64,000 nt of DNA from Hyalangium gracile (GCF_020103725.1 NZ_JAHXBG010000004.1:372001-436000); one strand, 5' to 3'; shown: positions 27,452 through 36,310, counted from the stretch's first letter. Numbers and translations are program-made. Notes: a model not told the origin generated them from the letters alone.

Positions 27452-28507
27452 CTACGTCAGGTTCTTCAGGTGCACCGTCAGGTGGCTGTCGGCCGTCCCC
27501 AGCGTGCTCGCGTCATCGGTGGGGATCACGTAGCCCTGGTCGGCGCCCACGTGCTTGCGGAAGAAGTCCACCACCTCCCCATCCTGCACGTTGGAGGTGG
27601 TCGTCTTCTTGATGCCGTAGACGTTGCCGCTGCCGTCCTTCGCCTTGACGGCGTCCGGCGCCTTCTCCAGCAGGTTCTCCAACGTCCCGGACTTACGGCC
27701 CCCGCTCTCCGGCTCGATGGTCATCGCCGCGTTGTTCCCCTCGATGTAGCTCACGTCGTAGTAGGTCTGGTTTCCGCCCCCGTTGAACTTCACCTCGCCC
27801 AGGGTGGCCGCCTTCCCGTCACCCGCCGTGCTGCGGAAGTTGCCGCACCAGCCCTCGGGGAACGCCACCGTCTGGGTCTCCCCCGGCTTCAAAGTCACCG
27901 GATCCACGGGCTTTTCCCCCGCGTTCGGCGTGAACTGGACCGTCATGGGCTCGTCGCCATCGTTGGTGAACGTCATCGTCCGCTCACCCTTGGCGCTGCC
28001 CTTCGGCTGGGAGACGCCCGCCGACGAGTCCACCTTGGCGCTCTCCTGGGCCTGGGCCGGCGCGCTCGGAGCGGCGCTCGAGGGAGCGGCCTCGGCGCCC
28101 AGGTCCGGCACTCCCGCCTGGGCGCCCAGGTCCGGCACTTCGCCCTCGGCTCCGCCCAGGTCCGGCACTCCGCACTGGGCTCCGCCCAGGTCCGGCACTC
28201 CGCCCGCCTGCGCGCCCTGCAGGGGCGAGACGCCGCCGAAGTCGCTCCCCAGCATGCGCGCGGACTGCTCCAGCAGGGTGGCCACCTGGGACAGCAGCTG
28301 CACCGCCTGCTGCAGCCCGCCCGCCTGCGTCAGGCCCGCCGGCGAGTCGAAGCCGTCGCTCATCAGGAGCTTCTGCAGCGCGCTTTCCTGCCGCGGAGCC
28401 GGCGTGCCGCACCGGGCCTGCGGCTGGGCGGGGCTCTGCTCGAGCCGCGGGGTGCTCTGGATGGAGGCGTGGGAGAAGGAGGACGGGGACAGAGGAGAGA
28501 GGGCCAT
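27452..28507 (-). CDS. Effector-like protein with GVPDLG repeats and thaumatin-like C-terminal domain
   Basis: This 351-residue protein has no signal peptide. Residues 1-60 are Ser/Pro/Gln-rich with CGTP at 33-36 and DGFD at 51-54. An amphipathic helix follows (about 64-88), then four PDLG repeats (about 104-138). The C-terminal ~180 residues are strand-rich (TMTFTNDGDEPMTVQFTPN..., FPEGWCGNFRS, QTYYDVSYIEGNN) and recall small thaumatin-like folds; that resemblance is weak. The N-terminal layout matches that of the transglycosylase encoded next to it. It has its own -24/-12 promoter. Confidence 0.78.
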   Translation of the reverse strand: MALSPLSPSSFSHASIQSTPRLEQSPAQPQARCGTPAPRQESALQKLLMSDGFDSPAGLTQAGGLQQAVQLLSQVATLLEQSARMLGSDFGGVSPLQGAQAGGVPDLGGAQCGVPDLGGAEGEVPDLGAQAGVPDLGAEAAPSSAAPSAPAQAQESAKVDSSAGVSQPKGSAKGERTMTFTNDGDEPMTVQFTPNAGEKPVDPVTLKPGETQTVAFPEGWCGNFRSTAGDGKAATLGEVKFNGGGNQTYYDVSYIEGNNAAMTIEPESGGRKSGTLENLLEKAPDAVKAKDGSGNVYGIKKTTTSNVQDGEVVDFFRKHVGADQGYVIPTDDASTLGTADSHLTVHLKNLT

Positions 28508-28573
28508 GACGGGGTTCTCCGAAGGAGGGGGAAGGGGAGGAGGGGCGGCGGAGGGTGCGTGCAGGGAGGCAAC

Positions 28574-28589
28574 AGCAGGATGTGTGCCA
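28574..28589 (-). promoter_or_regulatory. Sigma-54 (-24/-12) promoter
   Basis: On the minus strand the sequence is TGGCACA-CATC-CTGCT, with GG/GC spacing as required. The start codon at 28507 is ~56 bases after the expected transcript start. Two GGTGAC-type sites lie 55-95 bases upstream. Confidence 0.85.
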
Positions 28590-28644
28590 AGGTGTCTTGG
28601 GGGTGTTCTTGCTGGCTCGGGCGAGGGTTCGGGAGGCGGAGACT

Positions 28645-28681
28645 GGTGACAGCCGTCCTGGAAATGGTGACGGCTGTCACC
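28645..28681. promoter_or_regulatory. Enhancer-type activator sites (pair of GGTGAC-N4-GTCACC palindromes)
   Basis: GGTGAC-AGCC-GTCCTG at 28645-28660 and GGTGAC-GGCT-GTCACC at 28666-28681 lie 21 bases apart, on the same face of the helix. The two also form a larger inverted repeat (28643-28657 with 28669-28683). They sit upstream of the 28574-28589 promoter at enhancer distance, in the gap behind the transglycosylase gene. Confidence 0.75.
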
Positions 28682-28702
28682 AGGCGGCGGCCCGGGCCCG
28701 GG

Positions 28703-29650
28703 CTACGCGGGCAGGGTGCCCTGGCCGGTGCTGATCGTGTCCCAGAACTGCTTCACCTTCGTGACGTAGGTGGCGTCACCGGTGCCGGCGGGGATGGCGT
28801 TCGGGTTGGAGCGGTCCACGCCGTTGGGCCCGGAGTTGTAGGCGCGCAGCGCCAGGTCCCAGCTGCCGAACTGCTCCTTCATGTCCTTCATGTAGCAGGC
28901 GCCCGCGAGGATGTTCGTCACCGGGTCCGAGAGATCCTTGCCCTGCAGCTCGGGGTGCCTGGCCTGCAGCTCCTTGAAGGTGTTGGGGTTGACCTGCATC
29001 AGGCCGGTGTCCGTCAGGCCGTTGCCGCCGTTGGTGGAGACGGCGGCCAGGTTGCCGCGCGACTCCTGCCAGATCTGCGCGGCCAGCATGGCGGCCGGCA
29101 CGCCCGTCTTGGCCGCGGCGGCCTCGATGGCGTCCTTGAACTGCGCCAGGGCCGGGGGGAACCCGGCGCCGAGCTTCGCGTCGCCCGAGGGAGTCGCCGT
29201 GCCCGCCGAAGAGGTGCTGCCAGACTGCGCGGGCGCGGTGGGGGCCGCGGAGGCGTCGGAGCCGGCGGCCGCGGAGGCGTCGGAGCCGGCGGTCGCGGTG
29301 GCGGTAGCCTCCGGCGACTGGGGCGCGGCGGCGCCGAGGTCCGGGGGAGCGCAGCACTCGCCAGCGCCCGGCAGGCCCGCCTGGCCACCCTGGCCGCCCA
29401 GGTTCGCCTCCAGCATCTGCTGGAGCACGTTCACCGTCTGCGCCAGCGTCGACACGACGCCCAGGAGCATCTTCTCCATCTGCGCGCCGCGCTGGGGGCC
29501 CGCATCGAAGCCGTCCGCCTGCAGCGCCTCGAGCCCGGGCGACCCGCAGCGCTGCTGGGCCAGGGCCTGCGTGGGGGCCTCGGCGCAGCGCGAGACGGAC
29601 TGCGTGGCGAAGGTGGACGTCTGGGGGGCGCGGAGCGAAGAGACGTTCAT
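28703..29650 (-). CDS. Effector-like lytic transglycosylase (SLT fold)
   Basis: The 315-residue product starts at the ATG at 29650; the longer open frame runs through its own promoter. There is no signal peptide. N-terminal module: CGSP at 35-38, DGFD at 46-49, an amphipathic helix (about 57-85) and a PDLG, as in the neighbouring 27452-28507 protein. An Ala/Ser-rich linker leads to an SLT domain (about 185-300) with catalytic Glu in QESRG, then GLMQVNP and AYNSGP. The enzyme would cut the glycan strands of peptidoglycan. Lack of a leader suggests a specialised secretion route. Confidence 0.85.
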   Translation of the reverse strand: MNVSSLRAPQTSTFATQSVSRCAEAPTQALAQQRCGSPGLEALQADGFDAGPQRGAQMEKMLLGVVSTLAQTVNVLQQMLEANLGGQGGQAGLPGAGECCAPPDLGAAAPQSPEATATATAGSDASAAAGSDASAAPTAPAQSGSTSSAGTATPSGDAKLGAGFPPALAQFKDAIEAAAAKTGVPAAMLAAQIWQESRGNLAAVSTNGGNGLTDTGLMQVNPNTFKELQARHPELQGKDLSDPVTNILAGACYMKDMKEQFGSWDLALRAYNSGPNGVDRSNPNAIPAGTGDATYVTKVKQFWDTISTGQGTLPA

Positions 29651-29712
29651 GGCGGGGTCTCCTGGGATCTGGTGAGGGGGGCTGCTACTTGTGGATGACG
29701 TGACTACCTGGG

Positions 29713-29728
29713 AGCAGAACTCGTGCCA
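29713..29728 (-). promoter_or_regulatory. Sigma-54 (-24/-12) promoter
   Basis: On the minus strand the sequence is TGGCACG-AGTT-CTGCT, a full -24 consensus with correct spacing. The transglycosylase ATG at 29650 lies ~50 bases after the expected transcript start. Confidence 0.88.
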
Positions 29729-29817
29729 GGGCTGGGAAGGAGGGCCGGGCCGCTCTCTCTCCAAGGGTGCAGGGGCCGGCGGCCTGTCCACTGGCCGTCG
29801 ACAAGGCGGCTTGCCCT

Positions 29818-29853
29818 GGTGACAACCGTCCCGCATTGATGATCCCTGTCACC
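29818..29853. promoter_or_regulatory. Enhancer-type activator sites (GGTGAC-N4-GTCACC pair)
   Basis: GGTGAC-AACC-GTCCCG at 29818-29833 and GATGAT-CCCT-GTCACC at 29838-29853 lie 20 bases apart. They are 90-125 bases upstream of the 29713-29728 promoter and 62-97 bases before the kinase start codon on the other strand, so they may serve both directions. Confidence 0.65.
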
Positions 29854-29914
29854 ATCCAGGTAGAGTCCACGCCGGCTCGGTGGGCCCCTCCCCATGGCCG
29901 CCAGGGACATCCTT

Positions 29915-32692
29915 ATGAGCGAGGAACACAGCCAGACCGAACCCACCGTCACGCCGACGCCGGCGCTGAACACCAACCGCACCGGGGAGGGCCGTGCGCC
30001 CTCTCGGATGCAGCCCGCCTCGCAGGTGGGGCGCTACCTGCTGCTGCAGCGGCTGGGCGAGGGCGGCATGGGGGTGGTGTACTCGGCGTATGATCCGGAT
30101 CTGGATCGCCGGGTGGCCCTCAAGCTGCTGCGTCCGGATGGGCAGACGGACTCGGAGGAGGCCCGGGCGCGGCTGTTGCGCGAGGCGCAGGCGCTGGCGC
30201 GCGTCTCCCACCCCAACGTCATCCCCATCTTCGACGTGGGCGTGTGGGGCGAGCAGGTGTTCCTCGCCATGGAGCTGGTGGAGGGCGGCACGCTGGCCTC
30301 CTGGCTGAAGGAGACGGAGCGGCCCTGGCGCGAGGTGCTCAGCTACTTCCTGCAGGCAGGCCGCGGGTTGCAGGCCGCGCACGAGGCCGGGCTGGTGCAC
30401 CGCGACTTCAAGCCCGCCAACGTCCTGGTGAGCCGCACCGGGCGCGTCTTCGTCACGGACTTCGGGCTGGCCAGGCAGATGGGCGGCGCGTCCGCACCCA
30501 AGGCGCTGCCCCCCACCGAGGAGCTGGCCCGGCGGATGACGCCGACGGACAACCGCCTGCTGGAGACGCCCATCACCCAGGTGGGGCTGGTGATGGGCAC
30601 GCCTTCCTATATGTCTCCGGAGCAGTTCCGGGACGCCGAGCTGGATGCGCGCTCGGATCAGTTCAGCTTCTGCGCCGCGCTGTACCTGGGGCTCTACCGC
30701 CAGCGGCCCTTCGAGCCTGGCCGCATGGAGTCCTACGCGGTCTCCTCGGCCGCGAAGTCCGCGAAGTCCGCGCCGCCGCCCGATGGCCGGCACACCGTGC
30801 CCATGACGCCGAAGAAGCCGCGGGCGGCGGAGAGCGCCTCGCGGCCGGCGAGCCCCATCCTGGAGCCGCCGCGCGAGGCCAGGGTGCCCACGTGGGTGAA
30901 GCAGGCGGTGATGCGCGGGCTGGCGCTGGAGCCGGCGGCGCGCTTCCCGTCCATGACGGAGCTGCTGGAGGCGCTCTCGCAGGAGCAGCGCCGCGTGCAG
31001 CGGCGGCGGTGGGGCGTGGGCGCGGCCGTCGTGGGAGCGGCGCTGACGGTGGTGGGCGTCGTCGAGTACCGGCAGTCGCGGGTGTGCGTGGACGCCGGGG
31101 CGCCCATGGACGAGGTGTGGAGCCCGACGGCTCGCCAGAAGATGGAGACGGCCTTCGGCGCCACGGGCCGCTCCTTCGCCCGGGAGATGGCCACCCGTGT
31201 CAGCGGGGTGCTGGACGGCTACGCGGCCGAGTGGAAGCGGCAGAACACCGCCGTGTGCGAGACGACGCGGCGGCAGGGCACGCAGCCCCAGGAGCTGCTG
31301 GCGCGGCGCGTGGTGTGCCTGGAGCGGCGGCGCAAGGACATGCGGGCCACGGTGGAGCTGCTGGCGCAGGCGGACGCGTCGGTGGTGACCAAGGCGCTGG
31401 ACGCCGCCTACGCGCTGCCCGCGCTGCAGGAGTGCGAGGACGTGGAGACGCTCGCCGAGCAGCAGGGCCTGCCCACCAACCCCACCCTGCGCGCGGAGGT
31501 GCAGCGGCTGGAGGAGAAGCTCACCGCGGTGCGGGCGCTGGTGGACGCCGGCAGCTTCAAGTTCGCTCGGGAGGCGGCCAGGCAGCTCGAGGCGCCGGTG
31601 CTCGCCACCGGCTACCTGCCGCTCATCGCCGAGACGCGCTTCCACCTGGGCTGGCTCGAGATGCAGCTGGGCGAGCCTCCCGAGGCGGCGCAGCTGCTCT
31701 CCCAGGCCGTCTACGACGCCGAGGCGAGCCGGGCGGACCGGCTGAAGATCTCCATCCTCAACAAGCTGCTCTACGTGGAGGACGAGCAGCGGCACTTCCC
31801 GCAGGCGGAGGGCTGGGCCGGGCTGGCCAACGCCTCGCTCCGGCGCATTGGCGGGGCGCCCGTGCTGGAGTCCGACGTGAAGGTGAACCAGGCCAACCTG
31901 GCGGTGAACCAGGGCCGCCTGCCCGAGGCGAAGGCGCTGCTGGAGCAGGCCCGGGCGCTGCAGGAGCGCGTGCTGCCCCCCGGCCATCCCAAGCGCGCGC
32001 GCACCACCTTCCTGCTGGGCCGGGTGCTGCTGGATCTGGGAGAGAAGGCCAGCGCCCTGGCGATGCTGGAGGAGGCCCTGAAGCAGACGGAGGCCTCCGT
32101 GGGCCCCATGCACCCGGACATGGCGCAGCGCCATGGGATGATCGGTGTGGCTCTGAGGGAGATGAAGGAGCCGGCCCGTGCCCTGCCGCACGTGCAGGCA
32201 GGAGCCGTCATCCGCAAGGCCCACTTCGGGGCCACCAGCTGGCAGTACGCGGACTCGCTGGATGAGCTGGGATGGGTGCTTCTGGATCTTCGGCGCTACG
32301 ACGAGGCGCTCGCGGTCTACCAGGAGGCGCTGACGGTCAAGCGCCAGTCCCAGCCAGAGGGGTCTCCAGCGCTCCAGTACTCCTATGACGGAGTGGGGCA
32401 GGCGCTGCTGGGGCTGGGGAGGGCCGGCGAGGCCGTGGAGGTGCTGCGCAAGGCCGTCGCCTTCACCGAGGTGCCGCCCGACGTGCTGGCCGAGTCCGGC
32501 TTCGCCCTGGCCCGGGCCCTGGCGCTCTCCGGCAGCCCGGAGCAGGCTCGAGACGAGGCCATCCGGGCGCGCGAGCGCTTCACCCAGGCCAGCCTGCCGC
32601 AGCGCGTCGCCGACGTGGACGCCTTTCTGGTGGCGCTCCCGAAGGCTCCCGCCGCCCAGGCGCGCACCGTCTCTCAATCCCTGCACCCGTGA
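29915..32692 (+). CDS. Serine/threonine protein kinase with membrane helix and TPR repeats
   Basis: The product is ~925 residues from the ATG at 29915; an ATG at 29894 is the alternative. The kinase domain (about 40-345) is complete: GEGGMG, Lys in VALKLL, HRDFKPANVLV, DFGLA, and GTPSYMSPEQF. One membrane helix (about 367-385) separates it from a C-terminal part with TPR repeats (about 530-900, for example LGWLEMQLGEPPEAAQLLSQAV). It is divergent from the transglycosylase gene and followed after 55 bases by the FHA activator gene. A kinase that phosphorylates an FHA partner is a known pairing, so signal transfer to that activator is likely but inferred. Confidence 0.92.
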   Translation: MSEEHSQTEPTVTPTPALNTNRTGEGRAPSRMQPASQVGRYLLLQRLGEGGMGVVYSAYDPDLDRRVALKLLRPDGQTDSEEARARLLREAQALARVSHPNVIPIFDVGVWGEQVFLAMELVEGGTLASWLKETERPWREVLSYFLQAGRGLQAAHEAGLVHRDFKPANVLVSRTGRVFVTDFGLARQMGGASAPKALPPTEELARRMTPTDNRLLETPITQVGLVMGTPSYMSPEQFRDAELDARSDQFSFCAALYLGLYRQRPFEPGRMESYAVSSAAKSAKSAPPPDGRHTVPMTPKKPRAAESASRPASPILEPPREARVPTWVKQAVMRGLALEPAARFPSMTELLEALSQEQRRVQRRRWGVGAAVVGAALTVVGVVEYRQSRVCVDAGAPMDEVWSPTARQKMETAFGATGRSFAREMATRVSGVLDGYAAEWKRQNTAVCETTRRQGTQPQELLARRVVCLERRRKDMRATVELLAQADASVVTKALDAAYALPALQECEDVETLAEQQGLPTNPTLRAEVQRLEEKLTAVRALVDAGSFKFAREAARQLEAPVLATGYLPLIAETRFHLGWLEMQLGEPPEAAQLLSQAVYDAEASRADRLKISILNKLLYVEDEQRHFPQAEGWAGLANASLRRIGGAPVLESDVKVNQANLAVNQGRLPEAKALLEQARALQERVLPPGHPKRARTTFLLGRVLLDLGEKASALAMLEEALKQTEASVGPMHPDMAQRHGMIGVALREMKEPARALPHVQAGAVIRKAHFGATSWQYADSLDELGWVLLDLRRYDEALAVYQEALTVKRQSQPEGSPALQYSYDGVGQALLGLGRAGEAVEVLRKAVAFTEVPPDVLAESGFALARALALSGSPEQARDEAIRARERFTQASLPQRVADVDAFLVALPKAPAAQARTVSQSLHP

Positions 32693-32747
32693 GGCGCGCA
32701 CTGTCTCTAGATGGCGGAAGGCTTGGACCGTGGTAGGATGACGCGCC

Positions 32748-34124
32748 GTGGCGGCCCAGGACGAAGAGGAGCTCTTTTCTGATCCCACAGCGACCCTGAG
32801 CCGGGCCCTTCCGGGTCAGGTGAAGATGAAGCTGCTGGTGCTGTCGGGCCCTGACGCTGGGCGCAGCTACCCGCTCACCGGCCCGGAGTACGTGGTGGGC
32901 AAGGCCCCGCCCAGCGACATCGTCCTGAACGACAAGTCCGTCTCGCGCCAGCACCTCAAGCTGCAGGTGCGCGAGGGGTACGTGAAGGCCACGGACATGG
33001 AGTCGCGCAACGGCTCGTTCTGCGAGGGGCTGCGCTTCAACGAGCTGGACGTGCGCCTGGGCAGCGTCATCACCCTGGGCACCACCGAGCTCAAGCTCGT
33101 CCCCGAGGACACGCGCTCGCGCTCCGTGCTGCTCTCGGAGCGCGACCGCTTCGGCGCCCTGGTGGGCACCAGCCGCAAGATGCGCGAGGTGTTCACGCTG
33201 CTGGAGCGCATGTCCAGCGGCTCCTCGGACGTGCTCATTCAAGGCGAGACGGGCACGGGCAAGGACCTGTGCGCCGAGGCCCTCCACGCGGAGAGCCCGC
33301 GCAAGGATGGCCCCTTCGTCATCATGGACCTGGCGGGCATCGCGCCCTCGCTCGTGGAGAGCGAGCTGTTCGGCCACGTGAAGGGGGCCTTCACGGGGGC
33401 GCAGGCGGACCGCGCCGGCGCCTTCGAGCGGGCCAACGGCGGCACCGTCTTCCTGGACGAAGTCGGAGAGCTGCCGCTGGAGCTCCAGCCCCGGCTGCTG
33501 CGCGTGCTGGAGCGCCGGCAGATCAAGCGGGTGGGAGGCAACGACTACCGCACCGTGAACGTGCGGGTGGTGGCCGCCACCCACGTCCGCCTGGAGGACG
33601 CGGTGCAGGCGGGGAAGTTCCGCCGGGACTTGTTCCACCGGCTCGCGGTGCTGCGCATCACCCTGCCGCCGCTGCGCGAGCGCCCCGAGGACATCCCCCT
33701 GCTCATCGACACCCTGCTGGAGCGGATGGGGCGGCCGCCCAGCGCCCTGTCGGATCAGACGCGGGCCCTGCTGGCCCAGTACCCCTGGCCGGGCAACATC
33801 CGCGAGCTGCGCAACGTGGTGGAGCAGGTGGTCAACCTGGGCGAGGAGGCCCTGCCGGAGATGGAGCCGGCCGCGGACGGGGCCGCCGCGGCCCAGCGGG
33901 CGCTGGAGCTGCCCTTCAAGGAGGCCAAGGAGAAGCTCATCGACGGCTTCGAGCGCGACTACCTCAAGGGTCTGCTCGAGCGCTGCGAGGGCAACCTCTC
34001 CCGCGCCTCCCGCGAGGCCGACATCGATCGCGTCTACCTGCGGAAGCTGCTGCGCAAGCATGGCCTGGACACCCGGGCTGGTGGCTCCGGACTCCAGGGT
34101 GATGACTCCGGTCACCAGGATTAG
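32748..34124 (+). CDS. FHA-domain sigma-54-dependent transcriptional activator
   Basis: The 458-residue product starts at a GTG. FHA domain at about 25-118 ([25 protein letters not shown]...SRNGSFCEG), AAA+ domain at about 138-370 with Walker A GETGTGKD, the sigma-54-contact loop GAFTGA and Walker B VFLDEV, and a Fis-type helix-turn-helix at about 415-446 ([25 protein letters not shown]). The FHA domain binds phosphothreonine, so input probably comes from the kinase encoded just upstream. Predicted binding sites GGTGAC-N4-GTCACC lie before three of the four nearby sigma-54 promoters, one pair inside the last codons of this gene. Confidence 0.94.
   Translation: MAAQDEEELFSDPTATLSRALPGQVKMKLLVLSGPDAGRSYPLTGPEYVVGKAPPSDIVLNDKSVSRQHLKLQVREGYVKATDMESRNGSFCEGLRFNELDVRLGSVITLGTTELKLVPEDTRSRSVLLSERDRFGALVGTSRKMREVFTLLERMSSGSSDVLIQGETGTGKDLCAEALHAESPRKDGPFVIMDLAGIAPSLVESELFGHVKGAFTGAQADRAGAFERANGGTVFLDEVGELPLELQPRLLRVLERRQIKRVGGNDYRTVNVRVVAATHVRLEDAVQAGKFRRDLFHRLAVLRITLPPLRERPEDIPLLIDTLLERMGRPPSALSDQTRALLAQYPWPGNIRELRNVVEQVVNLGEEALPEMEPAADGAAAAQRALELPFKEAKEKLIDGFERDYLKGLLERCEGNLSRASREADIDRVYLRKLLRKHGLDTRAGGSGLQGDDSGHQD
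34080..34116. promoter_or_regulatory. Enhancer-type activator sites at the 3' end of the activator gene
   Basis: GGTGGC-TCCG-GACTCC at 34080-34095 and GATGAC-TCCG-GTCACC at 34101-34116 are again 21 bases apart. They overlap the last codons of the FHA activator gene and lie 65-100 bases upstream of the 34181-34196 promoter. Confidence 0.62.
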
Positions 34125-34180
34125 CGACGAAAACGGGGTTCTCTAGCTTCAGGCCCTATGGTAGATTTCCAGAAAATGCT

Positions 34181-34196
34181 GTGCACGTGAATTGCA
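34181..34196 (+). promoter_or_regulatory. Sigma-54 (-24/-12) promoter, slightly degenerate
   Basis: GTGCACG-TGAA-TTGCA matches TGGCACG-N4-TTGCA except at the first two bases; the -12 GC is intact and one G of the -24 GG is replaced. The expected transcript start is near 34207, 40 bases before the C39-like gene. Confidence 0.68.
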
Positions 34197-34247
34197 CACA
34201 TGGTATGCAGACCACGTTGGTCTCCTTACCCTCCCTAGGAGAAGCCC

Positions 34248-35183
34248 ATGAGCGTGACTCTTCCTCCGAGCCAGTTCCGCCCCCTGCCGAACTCGCAGGG
34301 GACTTCTTCCGCCCAGTCCCAGGGAGTGCAGCAGACACCGGCGCTTCCGGAGCTCCCGAAGCCTCCGCCGCTGTCGGCCACCGTGCCCCAGAGCTACATC
34401 GACGGCTTCGAGCAGGTGACGAAGCTGCAGCAGGAGTGGGCGGCGAAGTTCGCGGCGGCTGGCGCGGCGAACCTGGCGGGGACGCCGGCGGTGGCGGCGC
34501 CGGAGCTGGCCCCGGCGAGCGTCGGAGGCGTGCAGGGCTCGGCGAGCGCGCCGGTGGACTGGATGGATGAGTCCAAGCCGGTGATCCAGCAGACCAAGGA
34601 CACGGACTGCGGCGCCGCGGCGACGGCCATCCTGGCCGAGTCGATGGGGACGGCCAAGGAGCCCTCGAAGGCGCAGCTGATGGACGCGCTGGACTCGCGG
34701 TTCGCCACCGACGGCGCGGGGGCCACGCCGCGCCAGCTCACGGACATGCTGGCCAACCAGGGCCTCTCGGTGGCGAAGGGCACTCCCTTCGTGGACGCCG
34801 GGGCGCTGGAGGAGGCCATGGCCAAGGGCCAGAAGGTGGTGGCCATGGTGGACTCCGACAAGATTCTCCCGGGTGAGGCGTCCGGTGAGGCGGGCCGCTC
34901 GCACTGGGTCGTCATCGACGGCAAGGATGCGCAGGGCAACTTCAAGGTGAAGGACCCGGGCACGGGCTCCAGCTACTCGGTGAAGCTCGAGGAGCTGATC
35001 GACGCGGTGAACGCCAACCGGGCGAAGACCGAAGCTGGCGGGATGCTCGTCGTCGAGAAGGCGCAGCAGGGCGAGTACGAGGGCGTGACGGCGGAGCGCA
35101 ACGCGCAGCAGGGCGTGGCGCTCGGAAACAAGCCGGGTGGTGGCTCCAACTCGCGCAACACCTACGGCCGCGAGTCTTCCTAG
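34248..35183 (+). CDS. Leaderless C39-like cysteine peptidase, effector-like
   Basis: The 311-residue product has no signal peptide. It has a Pro/Ser/Gln-rich N-terminus, a DGFE (52-55) reminiscent of the DGFD of its neighbours, and an Ala-rich linker. A papain-like domain of the C39 type follows (about 108-255): catalytic Cys121 in DTDCGAAA, His219 in RSHWVVIDG and Asp236 in VKDPG. The C-terminal ~50 residues are polar. It could cleave proteins or peptide cross-links; the target is unknown. A -24/-12 promoter and paired activator sites precede it. Confidence 0.8.
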   Translation: MSVTLPPSQFRPLPNSQGTSSAQSQGVQQTPALPELPKPPPLSATVPQSYIDGFEQVTKLQQEWAAKFAAAGAANLAGTPAVAAPELAPASVGGVQGSASAPVDWMDESKPVIQQTKDTDCGAAATAILAESMGTAKEPSKAQLMDALDSRFATDGAGATPRQLTDMLANQGLSVAKGTPFVDAGALEEAMAKGQKVVAMVDSDKILPGEASGEAGRSHWVVIDGKDAQGNFKVKDPGTGSSYSVKLEELIDAVNANRAKTEAGGMLVVEKAQQGEYEGVTAERNAQQGVALGNKPGGGSNSRNTYGRESS

Positions 35184-35214
35184 CCTCCAGAGCGGCCCAC
35201 GGGCGGCCCGCCGA

Positions 35215-36138
35215 TCAAGCAAGCGTGGCCAGGCGGCTCGCCATGTACCGGGCGGGCGACGCCCCGAGCGCCTTGCGAAACATGGTCACGAAGCTGCTCG
35301 CGCTCTCGTAGCCGAGCTCCAGCGCCACGCTCTGCACGCTGGCGCCGCGGGAGAGCTTCTGGATGGCGAGGATGATGTGGAGCTGCTGCCGCCACCGGCC
35401 GAAGCTCAGGCCCGTCTCCTCGACGAGGAGACGGTTCAAGGTTCGCTCGCCGACGCCGATTCGCTTCGCCCACGTCTTCGTCGTGGCGCGGTTCGCCGGA
35501 TCGGCGGTCATCTCATCCACCAGGCGGCGGAGCCGCGGGTCGATCGGCATCGGCAGCCGATGCTTCTCGATCGAGACCGTGGCGAGCTCGTCGAGGAGCA
35601 CGCTCACCAGGCGCGCATCAGGCCCCTCGAGCTCGTAGAGCGCGGGGCGCGTCGCCAGGCGAAGCAAGAGCTCGCGGAAGAGCGGCGTCACCGACACCGC
35701 GCAGCAGTCCGGCGGGAGGTTGGGCGCCGCGCCGGGCTCGACGAAGACGCAGTAGCCCTCGAGCGGCGCGCGGGCGCAAATCCGATGCGTCACGGAGCCG
35801 GGGAGCCATAGCGCCGATTGCGGCGGTACGATCCAGAGGGCGCTCGACGCTTCGCAGATCAGCTCTCCGCGCACCAGGTAGATGAGCTGCGATTCGCGGT
35901 GCGAGTGAGGCTCGCTCTCGAGCCCGCCGCTCGCCATGGCGAGCGCGATCGCGTTCACCGGTCGCGCGACCCCGGTCTTCCAGCGTCCGCGCGCCTCGAG
36001 CACGAAGCGGCTCGCGAGCGACTCGAGCGACGCCACCGCGCCACGGGGCTCGTGCGCCACCTGGACGTCTCCGCGAATCGTCCAGCCCGTTGGATGCGCA
36101 ATCCCTGGCTCCGTCGAATGCCGCCGCTTCGCCGCCAT
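35215..36138 (-). CDS. AraC-family transcriptional regulator
   Basis: I chose the ATG at 36138, giving 307 residues. An N-terminal cupin sensor domain (EPHSHRESQLIYLVRGEL...LWIVPPQSALWLPG, about 70-130) precedes the C-terminal double helix-turn-helix (about 215-300: TKTWAKRIGVGERTLNRLLVEETGLSFGRWRQQ... VQSVALELGYESASSFVTMFRKALGASPARY). It is divergent from the O-methyltransferase gene across 172 bases, which it probably controls along with itself. Confidence 0.9.
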   Translation of the reverse strand: MAAKRRHSTEPGIAHPTGWTIRGDVQVAHEPRGAVASLESLASRFVLEARGRWKTGVARPVNAIALAMASGGLESEPHSHRESQLIYLVRGELICEASSALWIVPPQSALWLPGSVTHRICARAPLEGYCVFVEPGAAPNLPPDCCAVSVTPLFRELLLRLATRPALYELEGPDARLVSVLLDELATVSIEKHRLPMPIDPRLRRLVDEMTADPANRATTKTWAKRIGVGERTLNRLLVEETGLSFGRWRQQLHIILAIQKLSRGASVQSVALELGYESASSFVTMFRKALGASPARYMASRLATLA

Positions 36139-36310
36139 GGCCGTTTTGATAAACAAATTGTCTTGATTGCGCAATGCGGTCAGCGGCGATGGCTGCTTAT
36201 GTTCTTCTCCATGTCCTGCCTTCCACCGAGCCTTCGGACGTCGTCGAGTCCGTGTTCCATCGCCTCGTCTCCCGCCGCGCCAGATGTGTGTCCTTGGCCC
36301 GAGGCCGATC

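Noticed and set aside
27440-27600. GGTGAC-type activator sites upstream of the 27413-27428 promoter
   Set aside because: Only poor partial matches inside the neighbouring gene; not claimed.
26113-29698. Long plus-strand frames across the effector cluster
   Set aside because: They are shadows of three minus-strand genes; their text is His/Arg/Leu-rich and domain-free.
29854-29914. Sigma-54 promoter for the TPR kinase on the plus strand
   Set aside because: No GG/GC pair with proper spacing and context was found between the palindromes and the start codon.
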